Below the pieces are notes generated by a model, which worked only from the letters and a program-made list of their open reading frames with translations, was not told where the DNA came from and made no database searches. A stretch of DNA of 25,190 nt, taken from assembly GCA_028290305.1 (NCBI GenBank), contig JAQGKC010000347.1, positions 1 to 25,190 of the forward strand, written 5' to 3'. Of this stretch, positions 1 to 7,726 are shown one piece after another. Numbering within the stretch: position 1 is the stretch's first letter; each line of letters opens with the position of its first letter. The DNA comes from Bradyrhizobium sp. Its GTDB lineage: Bacteria; Pseudomonadota; Alphaproteobacteria; Rhizobiales; Xanthobacteraceae. The translations under genes and the position numbers were made by a program.

Positions 1-2
1 GA

Positions 3-620
3 ACGCTCGGTTCGGAAAAATATCAGGAATACTGCCACGATATCCTGACCAGCGGCCACTATCTGCTCGAGGTCATCAACGACATCCTGGATATGTCGAA
101 GATCGAAGCCGGCCGGATGAAGCTCGAAATGGAAACGCTCTATCTGTCGAAGACGCTGGAGGAATCGCTTCGCGTGGTGTCAGGCCGCGCCGACGACAAG
201 AAGCTGCTGATCGACGCCGATATCGAAGGGCCCCTTTCGGTGGTGGCAGATCGCCGCGCGGTCAAACAGATCATCGTCAATCTCTTGTCCAACGCGGTCA
301 AATTCACGCCCGACGGCGGCAAGGTGGTTGTCCGCAGTCGGTTGCTCAACGACTCCATCCTGCTGATGATTGCCGACACCGGCATCGGTATCGCGCCGCA
401 ATCGCTGCAGCGGCTCGGCAGACCGTTCGAGCAGGTCGAGAGCCAGCTCACCAAGACCTATCACGGCTCGGGATTAGGACTGGCGATCGCCAGGTCGCTC
501 ACCACTCTGCATGGCGGGTCGATGCGGCTGCGCTCGAAGCTCGGTACCGGCACTGTGGTCTGCGTGTCGTTGCCGCGCGACGCGGGCAAGACCAGGCCGA
601 AAATCTCCGTGGCGGCCTAG
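3..620 (+). CDS. Sensor histidine kinase, C-terminal part (5' end outside window)
   Basis: The reading frame is open from the left edge, so this is the 3' end of a longer gene; the first in-frame ATG at 93 is internal. The visible part starts in the second helix of a HisKA dimerisation domain (motif LLEVINDILDMSKIEAG) and continues through a complete HATPase_c domain with the N box (NLLSNAVKF), G1 box (DTGIGIA) and G2 box (GSGLGLAIA). The phosphoacceptor histidine must lie just upstream of the window. By family, the protein autophosphorylates on that histidine and passes phosphate to a response regulator. The HisKA type is common in PAS-containing kinases of alphaproteobacteria, but the sensor domain cannot be seen. 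The stop lies 4 bp from the convergent LysR gene, so the two genes share no operon. Signal and partner are unknown. Confidence 0.9.
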   Translation, partial: TLGSEKYQEYCHDILTSGHYLLEVINDILDMSKIEAGRMKLEMETLYLSKTLEESLRVVSGRADDKKLLIDADIEGPLSVVADRRAVKQIIVNLLSNAVKFTPDGGKVVVRSRLLNDSILLMIADTGIGIAPQSLQRLGRPFEQVESQLTKTYHGSGLGLAIARSLTTLHGGSMRLRSKLGTGTVVCVSLPRDAGKTRPKISVAA

Positions 621-624
621 CCGC

Positions 625-1518
625 TCACGATTCCAGCGTCGGCGCGACCTCACGCGCGGTGTGGACCAGCGCGGCAATCAATGGCGTCATCGGGTCGCGC
701 TGCGGAACCACCAGTCCAATGCTGTAGTTGACGATCGGATCGACAATGGGAATGCTCCGGACCGTATCGGACAAACCAAGCGTCTCCGCGAGCTTCGCCG
801 GCATCACACTGGCCCAGCGTCCTGTCTTCACATGGGTGTAGAGAACCAGCAGCGAGTTCGAGGTAAGCGTTGGCGTGGCCTCGGCTCCGACCGAGCGGAG
901 CGCGCGATCGATGATCCGGCGGTTCTGCATGTCCGGCGTCAACAGGCACAACGGCACCTGCCCGACCTCTTTCCAGGTGACAGAATCGCGATCGCCGAAC
1001 ATTGCATCCGGCGCGGTCAGCAGCCGATAGCTCTCGTTGTAGAGTGGAATCGTGCGAACTTTGCCGAGCGGTTCGTTCTCGATGTAGGTCAGCCCGGCAT
1101 CGACCTCCAGGTTTTCCAATAATCCGAGAACATCGGCCGACGTGCAGGATACTACTCGAAAGCGCACATCCGGATGGCGCGCGCGAAACGGCGTCGTCAA
1201 CGACGCGACCATGCCGAGCACGGTAGGAATTGCCGCGATCCGGATTTCGCCGGAGAGCTTGTCCTTTAGCCCGTTGATCTCCTGCCGCATGGCGCGGGCG
1301 TCGCCGACAATGCGCCGCGCCCAGTCGAGCGCCCGCTCCCCTTCGGGCGTGAAACCCTGAAACCGAGAGCCGCGCTGCACCAGCATGACGCCGAGGATCT
1401 CCTCGAGCTGCTTGAGGCTTGTCGACATCGTCGGCTGCGTGACGCCACAGGCCTCGGCGGCGCGTCCGAAGTGCCGCTCCTTGGCCAGGGCCAGCAGAAG
1501 TTCAAGCTTGTCGATCAA
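625..1518 (-). CDS. LysR-type transcriptional regulator, probable regulator of the fds operon
   Basis: The product has an N-terminal winged helix-turn-helix (residues about 1-60, with the recognition region around GVTQPTMSTSLKQLEE) and a periplasmic-binding-protein-like effector domain, the classic LysR layout. I choose the TTG start at 1518, giving 297 residues. It has a GAGAGG ribosome-binding site five bases upstream and gives an N-terminus (IDKLELLLALAKERHFGRAA) that aligns with family starts. The longer frame to 1587 adds 23 residues with no family resemblance. The gene is divergent from fdsG with a 241-bp shared control region. In Cupriavidus necator the fds operon is controlled by a divergent LysR regulator, FdsR. 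I infer the same role here, but orthology is not shown by the sequence alone. The effector could be formate; that is inference. Confidence 0.88.
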   Translation of the reverse strand: MIDKLELLLALAKERHFGRAAEACGVTQPTMSTSLKQLEEILGVMLVQRGSRFQGFTPEGERALDWARRIVGDARAMRQEINGLKDKLSGEIRIAAIPTVLGMVASLTTPFRARHPDVRFRVVSCTSADVLGLLENLEVDAGLTYIENEPLGKVRTIPLYNESYRLLTAPDAMFGDRDSVTWKEVGQVPLCLLTPDMQNRRIIDRALRSVGAEATPTLTSNSLLVLYTHVKTGRWASVMPAKLAETLGLSDTVRSIPIVDPIVNYSIGLVVPQRDPMTPLIAALVHTAREVAPTLES

Positions 1519-1615
1519 AAGAACCCTCTCGATAGGTTTCAGGTAACGAATATCACGGTCCCGACCGGACAAACACGCTAAAAGCAACGCCGAATGGCTT
1601 TGCGGCAGCGCTCAT

Positions 1616-1643
1616 GTGCGATCATTCTATTTTCGTATTGCAC
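1616..1643. promoter_or_regulatory. Candidate LysR operator in the fds control region
   Basis: An imperfect inverted repeat, GTGCGAT-N14-ATTGCAC, with 6 of 7 arm bases paired, lies between the LysR gene and fdsG. It sits in the locally A+T-rich part of the 241-bp divergent control region. LysR proteins bind dyads of roughly this kind, often close to their own promoter, so the position fits. The spacing is wider than the usual T-N11-A core. I cannot place confident -35/-10 boxes for either gene. Confidence 0.3.
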
Positions 1644-1759
1644 GATTTCATATCCGCATTGATCGCGTTTCCTTATCGCAGCATGAGACAGCTTTATTGA
1701 TATTTGGATCGATTCCAACTCTCATCAGCCTGGCAACAAGCCCCTGATAGAGAACGCGG

Positions 1760-2236
1760 ATGACGCCAGTTTACGAACCATGGGATGCCGCGCGCGGCGG
1801 CGAGATTATCGCGGAGCACACCCATCCTGAAGGCGCGACGCTGGTGATCCTGCATGCGCTACAGCAGGCGTTCGGTTATGTGCCGGAGCCCGCGATTCCC
1901 ATGATCGCCCACGCGCTCAATCTGTCGCGCGCTGAGGTCCATGGCGTGTTCACGTTCTACCATGATTTCCGTCGCGAGCCCGCAGGCCGGCATGTGTTGA
2001 AATTGTGCCGCGCCGAAGCCTGTCAGGCCGCCGGCGGCGACGCGCTGGCTGCGCGCGCGGAAGCGAAACTCGGCATTGCCATTGGCAACACCACGGCCGA
2101 CGACCGGGTGACGCTGGAGCCGATCTATTGCCTCGGCCTGTGCGCAACGGCGCCGTCGGCGATGCTGGATGGCCGCGTGGTCGGACGGCTGAACGAAGCA
2201 CGGATCGATGCGCTGATCACGGAGGCGCAGCGATGA
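1760..2236 (+). CDS. fdsG: NAD-dependent formate dehydrogenase gamma subunit (NuoE-like)
   Basis: This 158-residue protein belongs to the thioredoxin-like [2Fe-2S] ferredoxin family (NuoE/HoxE/FdsG). The four cluster ligands are visible as C83 and C88 (C-x4-C) and C124 and C128 (C-x3-C). The N-terminal helical part with HALQQAFGYVPE is also typical of the family. In Fds enzymes this subunit sits on the diaphorase module next to FdsB and carries one [2Fe-2S] cluster in the NADH-side electron path. It is the first gene of the operon, and its stop overlaps the fdsB start (ATGA), which suggests translational coupling. Length matches the family. Confidence 0.95.
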   Translation: MTPVYEPWDAARGGEIIAEHTHPEGATLVILHALQQAFGYVPEPAIPMIAHALNLSRAEVHGVFTFYHDFRREPAGRHVLKLCRAEACQAAGGDALAARAEAKLGIAIGNTTADDRVTLEPIYCLGLCATAPSAMLDGRVVGRLNEARIDALITEAQR

Positions 2237-3789
2237 GATTCCGTATTTTTATCTCGCGCGATGCCGGTGCCGTTGCGGTCGGAGCGGATGACGTTGCGCT
2301 TGCATTCGAACGGGCCGCGGAGAAACGCGGCGTAACTGTCGAAATCGTCAGGACCGGCTCGCGTGGCCTGTACTGGCTGGAGCCGATGGTCGAGGCCGCA
2401 ACAGCGCAAGGGCGTGTCGCGTTCGGCCCGGTGACCGAGGCCGATGCCGCGTCCGTGCTCGGTGCCATGGTCGCGGACGGCCCGCACGTCCTGCGGCTTG
2501 GCGTCACGGAAGAGATTCCCTGGCTGAAACGGCAGACCCGTCTAACCTTTGCGCGCTGCGGCGTGGTCGACCCACGTTCGCTCAAGGACTACCGTGCCCA
2601 CGTTGGCTACAGGGGCCTCGAGCGCGCGCTGACGCTGGGTTCGGACGCGATTCTGGCGGATGTCACCGCATCCGGGCTGCGCGGCCGCGGCGGCGCCGGG
2701 TTTCCCACCGGCATCAAATGGAAAACCGTGGCGCAGACCAGCGCCGACCGCAAATACATCGTCTGCAATGCCGACGAAGGCGACAGCGGCACTTTCGCCG
2801 ACCGCATGATCATGGAAGGCGATCCCTTCGTGGTGATCGAAGGCATGACCATTGCAGGCGTCACCGTCGGCGCCACCAAGGGTTACATCTATATCCGTTC
2901 GGAATATCCGCATGCCGTCGAGGCGATGAACGCGGCGATTGCGGCGGCAAAGCGCACCGGCTATCTCGGCGCGAACATCTGCCAATCCACCCACAGTTTC
3001 GATCTCGAAGTCAGGGTCGGCGCCGGCGCCTATGTCTGCGGCGAAGAGACTTCGCTGCTGGAGAGCCTCGAAGGCCGCCGCGGAATCGTCCGCGCCAAGC
3101 CGCCGCTACCGGCGCATAAGGGCCTGTTCGGCAAGCCCACCGTGATCAACAACGTGCTGTCATTCGCGGCGATCCCTTTCATCCTGGCCGGCGGCGCGAA
3201 AGCCTACGCCGATTTCGGCATGGGCCGATCGCGCGGCACGATGCCGATCCAGCTCGCTGGCAACATCAAGCGCGGTGGTTTGTTCGAAGTTGCCTTCGGC
3301 ATCACGCTCGGCGAACTGATCGACGATATCGGCGGCGGCACGCTCACCGGACGCCCCGTGCGCGCCGTGCAGGTCGGCGGTCCGCTCGGCGCCTATTTTC
3401 CGCGCGCGTTGTTCGATACGCCGTTCGACTATGAAGCCTTCGCCGCGCGCGACGGCCTGATCGGCCATGGCGGCATCGTGGTATTCGACGACAGCGTCGA
3501 CATGTCGAAACAGGCCCGCTTCGCGATGGAATTCTGCGCCATCGAATCCTGCGGCAAGTGCACGCCCTGCCGGATCGGTTCGACCCGCGGCGTCGAGACC
3601 ATCGACAGGATCCGCGCCGGCGACCGCGTCACGGAGAACACAGCCGTGCTGGAAGACCTCTGCAATACCATGAAATTCGGCTCGCTCTGCGCACTGGGCG
3701 GCTTCACGCCCTACCCGGTCATGAGCGCGCTGAAGCACTTCCGGGACGATTTCGGCCCGGCGCCCACGCGCCTGCAGGCCGCGGAATAA
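2233..3789 (+). CDS. fdsB: NAD-dependent formate dehydrogenase beta subunit (diaphorase, NuoF-like)
   Basis: The ATG at 2233 overlaps the fdsG stop and follows GGAGG by seven bases, giving 518 residues; the frame is open further upstream but that part is inside fdsG. The N-terminal 110 or so residues form the thioredoxin-like extension typical of FdsB/HoxF. The NuoF-like core then shows the FMN/NADH motifs GRGGAGFPTGIKW (151-163), NADEGDSGTF (179-188) and GAGAYVCGEETSLLESLEG (263-281). The C-terminal four-iron cluster ligands are C440, C443, C446 and C486. The subunit takes electrons that originate from formate at FdsA and reduces NAD+ at the FMN site in the cytoplasm. All key motifs are intact. 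Confidence 0.96.
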   Translation: MRFRIFISRDAGAVAVGADDVALAFERAAEKRGVTVEIVRTGSRGLYWLEPMVEAATAQGRVAFGPVTEADAASVLGAMVADGPHVLRLGVTEEIPWLKRQTRLTFARCGVVDPRSLKDYRAHVGYRGLERALTLGSDAILADVTASGLRGRGGAGFPTGIKWKTVAQTSADRKYIVCNADEGDSGTFADRMIMEGDPFVVIEGMTIAGVTVGATKGYIYIRSEYPHAVEAMNAAIAAAKRTGYLGANICQSTHSFDLEVRVGAGAYVCGEETSLLESLEGRRGIVRAKPPLPAHKGLFGKPTVINNVLSFAAIPFILAGGAKAYADFGMGRSRGTMPIQLAGNIKRGGLFEVAFGITLGELIDDIGGGTLTGRPVRAVQVGGPLGAYFPRALFDTPFDYEAFAARDGLIGHGGIVVFDDSVDMSKQARFAMEFCAIESCGKCTPCRIGSTRGVETIDRIRAGDRVTENTAVLEDLCNTMKFGSLCALGGFTPYPVMSALKHFRDDFGPAPTRLQAAE

Positions 3790-3801
3790 AGGAGGATCGC
3801 C

Positions 3802-6681
3802 ATGTCACTGATTCAGGAAATCGATTTCGGGACACCGCGCTCCAAATCCGAGACGATGGTGACGCTAACCATCGACGGCCATAGTGTCACGGTGCCCGAG
3901 GGCACCTCGATCATGCGCGCGGCGATGGAAGCAGGCACGCAGATCCCGAAACTCTGCGCCACCGACATGGTGGACGCCTTCGGCTCCTGCCGCCTGTGTC
4001 TGATCGAGATCGAAGGCCGTGCCGGCACGCCCGCCTCCTGCACCACGCCCGCGATGCAAGGCCTTGTCGTCCACACCCAGACTGAGCGGCTGAAAAAGCT
4101 CCGCAAGGGCGTGATGGAGCTCTACATCTCCGACCATCCGCTCGACTGCCTGACCTGCGCCGCCAATGGCGATTGCGAATTGCAGGACATGGCAGGTGCG
4201 GTCGGCTTGCGCGACGTGCGCTATGGCTATGAAGGCGAAAACCATGTCTTCGCCAAATCCGATGGCGCGATCAACGCGGCCTGGATGCCGAAGGACGAAT
4301 CCAATCCGTACTTCACCTATGACCCGTCGAAATGCATCGTCTGCTCGCGTTGTGTCCGCGCCTGCGAGGAAGTGCAAGGCACCTTCGCGTTGACGATTTC
4401 GGGGCGCGGTTTCGACAGCCGGGTGTCGCCGGGCATGAGTGAGAGTTTTCTCGGCTCCGAATGCGTGTCCTGCGGCGCTTGCGTGCAGGCCTGTCCGACC
4501 GCGACGCTTACCGAAAAATCCGTGATCGAAATCGGCCAGCCCGAGCATTCTGTCGTGACGACCTGTGCTTATTGCGGCGTCGGCTGCACCTTCAAGGCCG
4601 AAATGCGCGGCGAGGAAGTCGTGCGGATGGTGCCGTACAAGGAGGGCAAGGCCAATCGCGGCCATTCCTGCGTCAAGGGCCGCTTCGCGTGGGGCTATAC
4701 CAACCACAGGGAGCGCATCCTCAATCCGATGATCCGCGAGAAGATCACCGATCCCTGGCGCGAAGTATCATGGGACGAGGCGTTCAATTTTGCCGCGGCC
4801 AAGTTCAAGGGTATTCAGGCGAAGCACGGCCGCGATGCCGTCGGCGGCATCACCTCGTCACGCTGCACCAATGAAGAAGTGTTCGTGGTGCAGAAGCTGA
4901 TCCGCGCCGGCTTCGGCAACAACAACGTCGATACCTGCGCGCGTGTCTGTCATTCGCCGACCGGTTATGGCCTGTCCAGCACGTTCGGCACCTCGGCCGG
5001 TACGCAAGACTTTGATTCCGTCGAGCACACCGATGTCGTTATGATCATCGGTGCCAATCCGACCGACGGCCATCCGGTCTTCGCCTCACGATTGAAGAAG
5101 CGGCTGCGCGCCGGCGCCAAACTGATCGTCATCGATCCGCGCCGCACCGATATCGTCCGTTCCGCCCATATCGAGGCGCAGCATCATCTGCCGCTGCTGC
5201 CCGGCACCAACGTCGCCGTGCTCACCGCCATTGCCCATGTGATCGTCACCGAAGGTCTGGCCGATGAAGCCTTCGTGCGCGAGCGCTGCGACTGGAGCGA
5301 GTTCGAGGACTGGGCCTCATTCGTCGCGCTGCCGAAGAACAGCCCGGAAGCCACAGCGATTGCTACCGGCGTCGATCCCAAGGAATTGCGCGCGGCGGCA
5401 CGGCTGTTCGCCACCGGCGGCAATGGTGCGATCTATTACGGCCTCGGCGTCACCGAGCATAGCCAGGGTTCGACCACGGTGATCGCGATCGCCAATCTGG
5501 CGATGGCGACCGGCAATATCGGCCGGCCCGGCGTCGGCGTGAATCCGCTGCGCGGCCAGAACAATGTGCAAGGCTCCTGCGACATGGGTTCATTCCCGCA
5601 TGAGCTGCCGGGTTACCGGCACATTTCCGGCGATGCCGTGCGCGAGACGTTTGAATCCCTGTGGAACGTCAAGCTCAACAAGGAGCCGGGCCTGCGCATT
5701 CCCAATATGTTCGACGCCGCCATCGAAGGCACCTTCATGGGCCTCTATGTGCAGGGCGAGGACATCCTGCAGTCCGACCCCAACACCAAGCATGTCGTCG
5801 CAGCGCTGTCGGCGATGGAATGCGTCATCGTTCACGATCTCTTCCTGAACGAGACCGCGAACTACGCGCATGTATTCCTGCCGGGATCGACCTTCCTGGA
5901 AAAGAACGGCACCTTCACCAATGCCGAACGCCGCATTCAGCGCGTCCGCAAGGTGATGACGCCACGCAATGGCCTGGAAGATTGGGAAGTCACCCTCGGC
6001 CTCGCCAAGGCCTTGGGATACGAGATGCACTATACGCATCCCAGCGAAATCATGGACGAGATCGCCGCGCTGACCCCCACGTTCAGCGGCGTGTCTTACG
6101 CAAAACTTGACGAAGTCGGCTCGGTGCAGTGGCCCTGCAACGAGAAGGCGCCGCTGGGTACGCCGGTCATGCACATCGACGGTTTCGTGCGCGGCAAGGG
6201 CAAGTTCATGATCACCGAATATGTCGCAACCGATGAGCGTACCGGGCCGAGGTTCCCGCTGCTGCTGACGACCGGCCGCATTCTCAGCCAGTACAATGTC
6301 GGTGCCCAGACGCGGCGCACCGCGAATGTGGTGTGGCATGAGGAGGATCGGCTGGAGATGCATCCGCACGATGCCGAACAGCGCGGGGTGCGGGACGGCG
6401 ACTGGGTAAGGCTCGCAAGCCGCGCCGGTGAAACCACATTGCGTGCGCTGATCACCGAGCGGGTCGCGCCAGGGGTGGTCTACACCACCTTCCATCATCC
6501 GGACACGCAGGCCAACGTCATCACGACAGAATATTCCGACTGGGCGACCAATTGTCCGGAGTACAAGGTCACGGCGGTACAGATATCGCCGTCGAACGGT
6601 CCGTCGGAATGGCAGAAGGCCTATGACGAGCAGGCCCGCCATTCCCGCCGCATCGCGCCTGTCGTTGAAGCCGCGGAGTAG
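3802..6681 (+). CDS. fdsA: NAD-dependent formate dehydrogenase alpha subunit (molybdenum catalytic subunit)
   Basis: This 959-residue protein oxidises formate to CO2 at a bis-MGD molybdenum site. Ligand sets visible in order are: [2Fe-2S] C52, C63, C66, C80; a His-Cys3 cluster H112, C116, C119, C125; two ferredoxin-type clusters, C178/C181/C184/C188 and C221/C224/C227/C231; and the cluster next to the cofactor, C255, C258, C262, C290. The active-site motif is VDTCARVCHSPTGYG, so the metal ligand is Cys383 (not selenocysteine) followed by the conserved His384. The NuoG-like N-terminal part plus molybdopterin oxidoreductase and C-terminal molydopterin-binding domains match FdsA of Rhodobacter capsulatus and C. 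necator in order and length. GGAGG lies seven bases before the ATG, and the gene follows fdsB by 12 bp. Confidence 0.97.
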   Translation: MSLIQEIDFGTPRSKSETMVTLTIDGHSVTVPEGTSIMRAAMEAGTQIPKLCATDMVDAFGSCRLCLIEIEGRAGTPASCTTPAMQGLVVHTQTERLKKLRKGVMELYISDHPLDCLTCAANGDCELQDMAGAVGLRDVRYGYEGENHVFAKSDGAINAAWMPKDESNPYFTYDPSKCIVCSRCVRACEEVQGTFALTISGRGFDSRVSPGMSESFLGSECVSCGACVQACPTATLTEKSVIEIGQPEHSVVTTCAYCGVGCTFKAEMRGEEVVRMVPYKEGKANRGHSCVKGRFAWGYTNHRERILNPMIREKITDPWREVSWDEAFNFAAAKFKGIQAKHGRDAVGGITSSRCTNEEVFVVQKLIRAGFGNNNVDTCARVCHSPTGYGLSSTFGTSAGTQDFDSVEHTDVVMIIGANPTDGHPVFASRLKKRLRAGAKLIVIDPRRTDIVRSAHIEAQHHLPLLPGTNVAVLTAIAHVIVTEGLADEAFVRERCDWSEFEDWASFVALPKNSPEATAIATGVDPKELRAAARLFATGGNGAIYYGLGVTEHSQGSTTVIAIANLAMATGNIGRPGVGVNPLRGQNNVQGSCDMGSFPHELPGYRHISGDAVRETFESLWNVKLNKEPGLRIPNMFDAAIEGTFMGLYVQGEDILQSDPNTKHVVAALSAMECVIVHDLFLNETANYAHVFLPGSTFLEKNGTFTNAERRIQRVRKVMTPRNGLEDWEVTLGLAKALGYEMHYTHPSEIMDEIAALTPTFSGVSYAKLDEVGSVQWPCNEKAPLGTPVMHIDGFVRGKGKFMITEYVATDERTGPRFPLLLTTGRILSQYNVGAQTRRTANVVWHEEDRLEMHPHDAEQRGVRDGDWVRLASRAGETTLRALITERVAPGVVYTTFHHPDTQANVITTEYSDWATNCPEYKVTAVQISPSNGPSEWQKAYDEQARHSRRIAPVVEAAE

Positions 6682-6683
6682 CC

Positions 6684-7514
6684 GTGCACGATCCGGTTCG
6701 CACAGTTGATCGTCAGATATGGCGCGCCAGCGGCCTGAGCGAAGGCATGCGCATCATTCCGGAAGAGACTGCGACTGCGCTGACCTACAACGGCGGTACC
6801 TATGCCGTGATGATGGCCACGCCGCGGGATCTCAGGGATTTTGCAATTGGATTCAGCCTCAGCGAAGGCATCATCCAATCCCCTGACGATATCGACTCGC
6901 TGGATATCGTGGATCTCGACGACGGCATCGAGCTGCGGATGTGGCTGGCGCCATCCAAGGCGGATCGATTGAATGAGCGGCGGCGGCATATCGCCGGACC
7001 GACTGGCTGCGGAATATGCGGCATCGATTCAATCGCCGAAGCGGTTCGTCCGGCGGCCATCGTCGCGCCGGGCCGGTCGTTTTCGCCGCGGGAGATCACG
7101 GCGGCGATGCAGAGCATTCCGCCGCTGCAACAGATCAACATCGAAACCCGCGCGGTTCATGCGGCGGCGTTCTGGATGCCGTCGCGCGGCATTGTCGCCC
7201 TGCGCGAGGATGTCGGCCGTCACAACGCGCTCGACAAGCTGGCCGGCGCGCTGGCGCAAGACAAGGTTTCCGCAAGCGAGGGCATGGTGTTGCTGACCAG
7301 CCGGGTCTCGGTCGAAATGGTGCAGAAGACGGCGACGATGGGCGCGCCTCTGATGGTCGCTGTCTCCGCGCCGACAGCCCTCGCCGTCCGAATGGCGGAT
7401 GCGGCCGGCATCACGCTGGCCGCCATTGCACGCGCCGACGGGTTCGAGATCTTCACGCATCCGAGCCGGATTACAGCGGGAGTTGACACCCGGGGAGTCG
7501 TCGATGTCGCCTGA
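6684..7514 (+). CDS. fdsC: Formate dehydrogenase accessory sulfurtransferase FdhD/FdsC
   Basis: The 276-residue product belongs to the FdhD family. These cytoplasmic proteins transfer sulfur from a cysteine desulfurase to the molybdenum cofactor and are needed for formate dehydrogenase activity. The conserved CxxC pair is C109 and C112 in GCGICGIDS. Other family motifs are AIGFSLSEGII near residue 55 and REDVGRHNALDKL near residue 174. The start is GTG, two bases after the fdsA stop; no ATG is better placed. The position between fdsA and fdsD is the standard fds order. It overlaps fdsD by 11 bp. Confidence 0.94.
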   Translation: MHDPVRTVDRQIWRASGLSEGMRIIPEETATALTYNGGTYAVMMATPRDLRDFAIGFSLSEGIIQSPDDIDSLDIVDLDDGIELRMWLAPSKADRLNERRRHIAGPTGCGICGIDSIAEAVRPAAIVAPGRSFSPREITAAMQSIPPLQQINIETRAVHAAAFWMPSRGIVALREDVGRHNALDKLAGALAQDKVSASEGMVLLTSRVSVEMVQKTATMGAPLMVAVSAPTALAVRMADAAGITLAAIARADGFEIFTHPSRITAGVDTRGVVDVA

Positions 7515-7716
7515 CCGGTTGATCTATATGGCCAACCAGATTGGCAAATTCTTCGAGAGCCAGGGCCACGACAAGGCGGTGCCCGGGATTACCGATCACA
7601 TCCGGAAATTCTGGGACCCTCGGATGCGCTCCGCGATCCTGGCACATCTCGATGCGGGCGGCACGGGGCTCGATCCGGACGTGCGGGATGCCCTTGAGGC
7701 GCTGAAGAGGGCTTAA
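7504..7716 (+). CDS. fdsD: Formate dehydrogenase delta subunit / accessory protein
   Basis: A 70-residue protein starting at the ATG at 7504 inside the end of fdsC. It shows the family signatures near the start (RLIYMANQIGKFF) and in the middle (ITDHIRKFWDPRMR). FdsD is known as a small subunit required for an active, stable Fds complex, probably in cofactor handling together with FdsC. The gene is the last of the operon, and its stop is 8 bp from the convergent glnE stop. The same frame stays open upstream to about 7399, but that part is fdsC read out of frame. Confidence 0.92.
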   Translation: MSPDRLIYMANQIGKFFESQGHDKAVPGITDHIRKFWDPRMRSAILAHLDAGGTGLDPDVRDALEALKRA

Positions 7717-7726
7717 GCCAAGCCCT
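7708..7726. terminator. Possible bidirectional hairpin between fdsD and glnE
   Basis: A perfect 7-bp inverted repeat, AGGGCTT-AAGCC-AAGCCCT, spans the stop codons of the convergent fdsD and glnE genes. It is the only dyad in the short gap and could end transcription from both sides. It lacks a T-run on either strand, so classical intrinsic termination is doubtful. Confidence 0.25.

Noticed and set aside
5590..6642. 350-codon minus-strand open frame opposite fdsA
   Set aside because: It is antisense to the conserved catalytic subunit gene, without domains or a ribosome-binding site worth noting.
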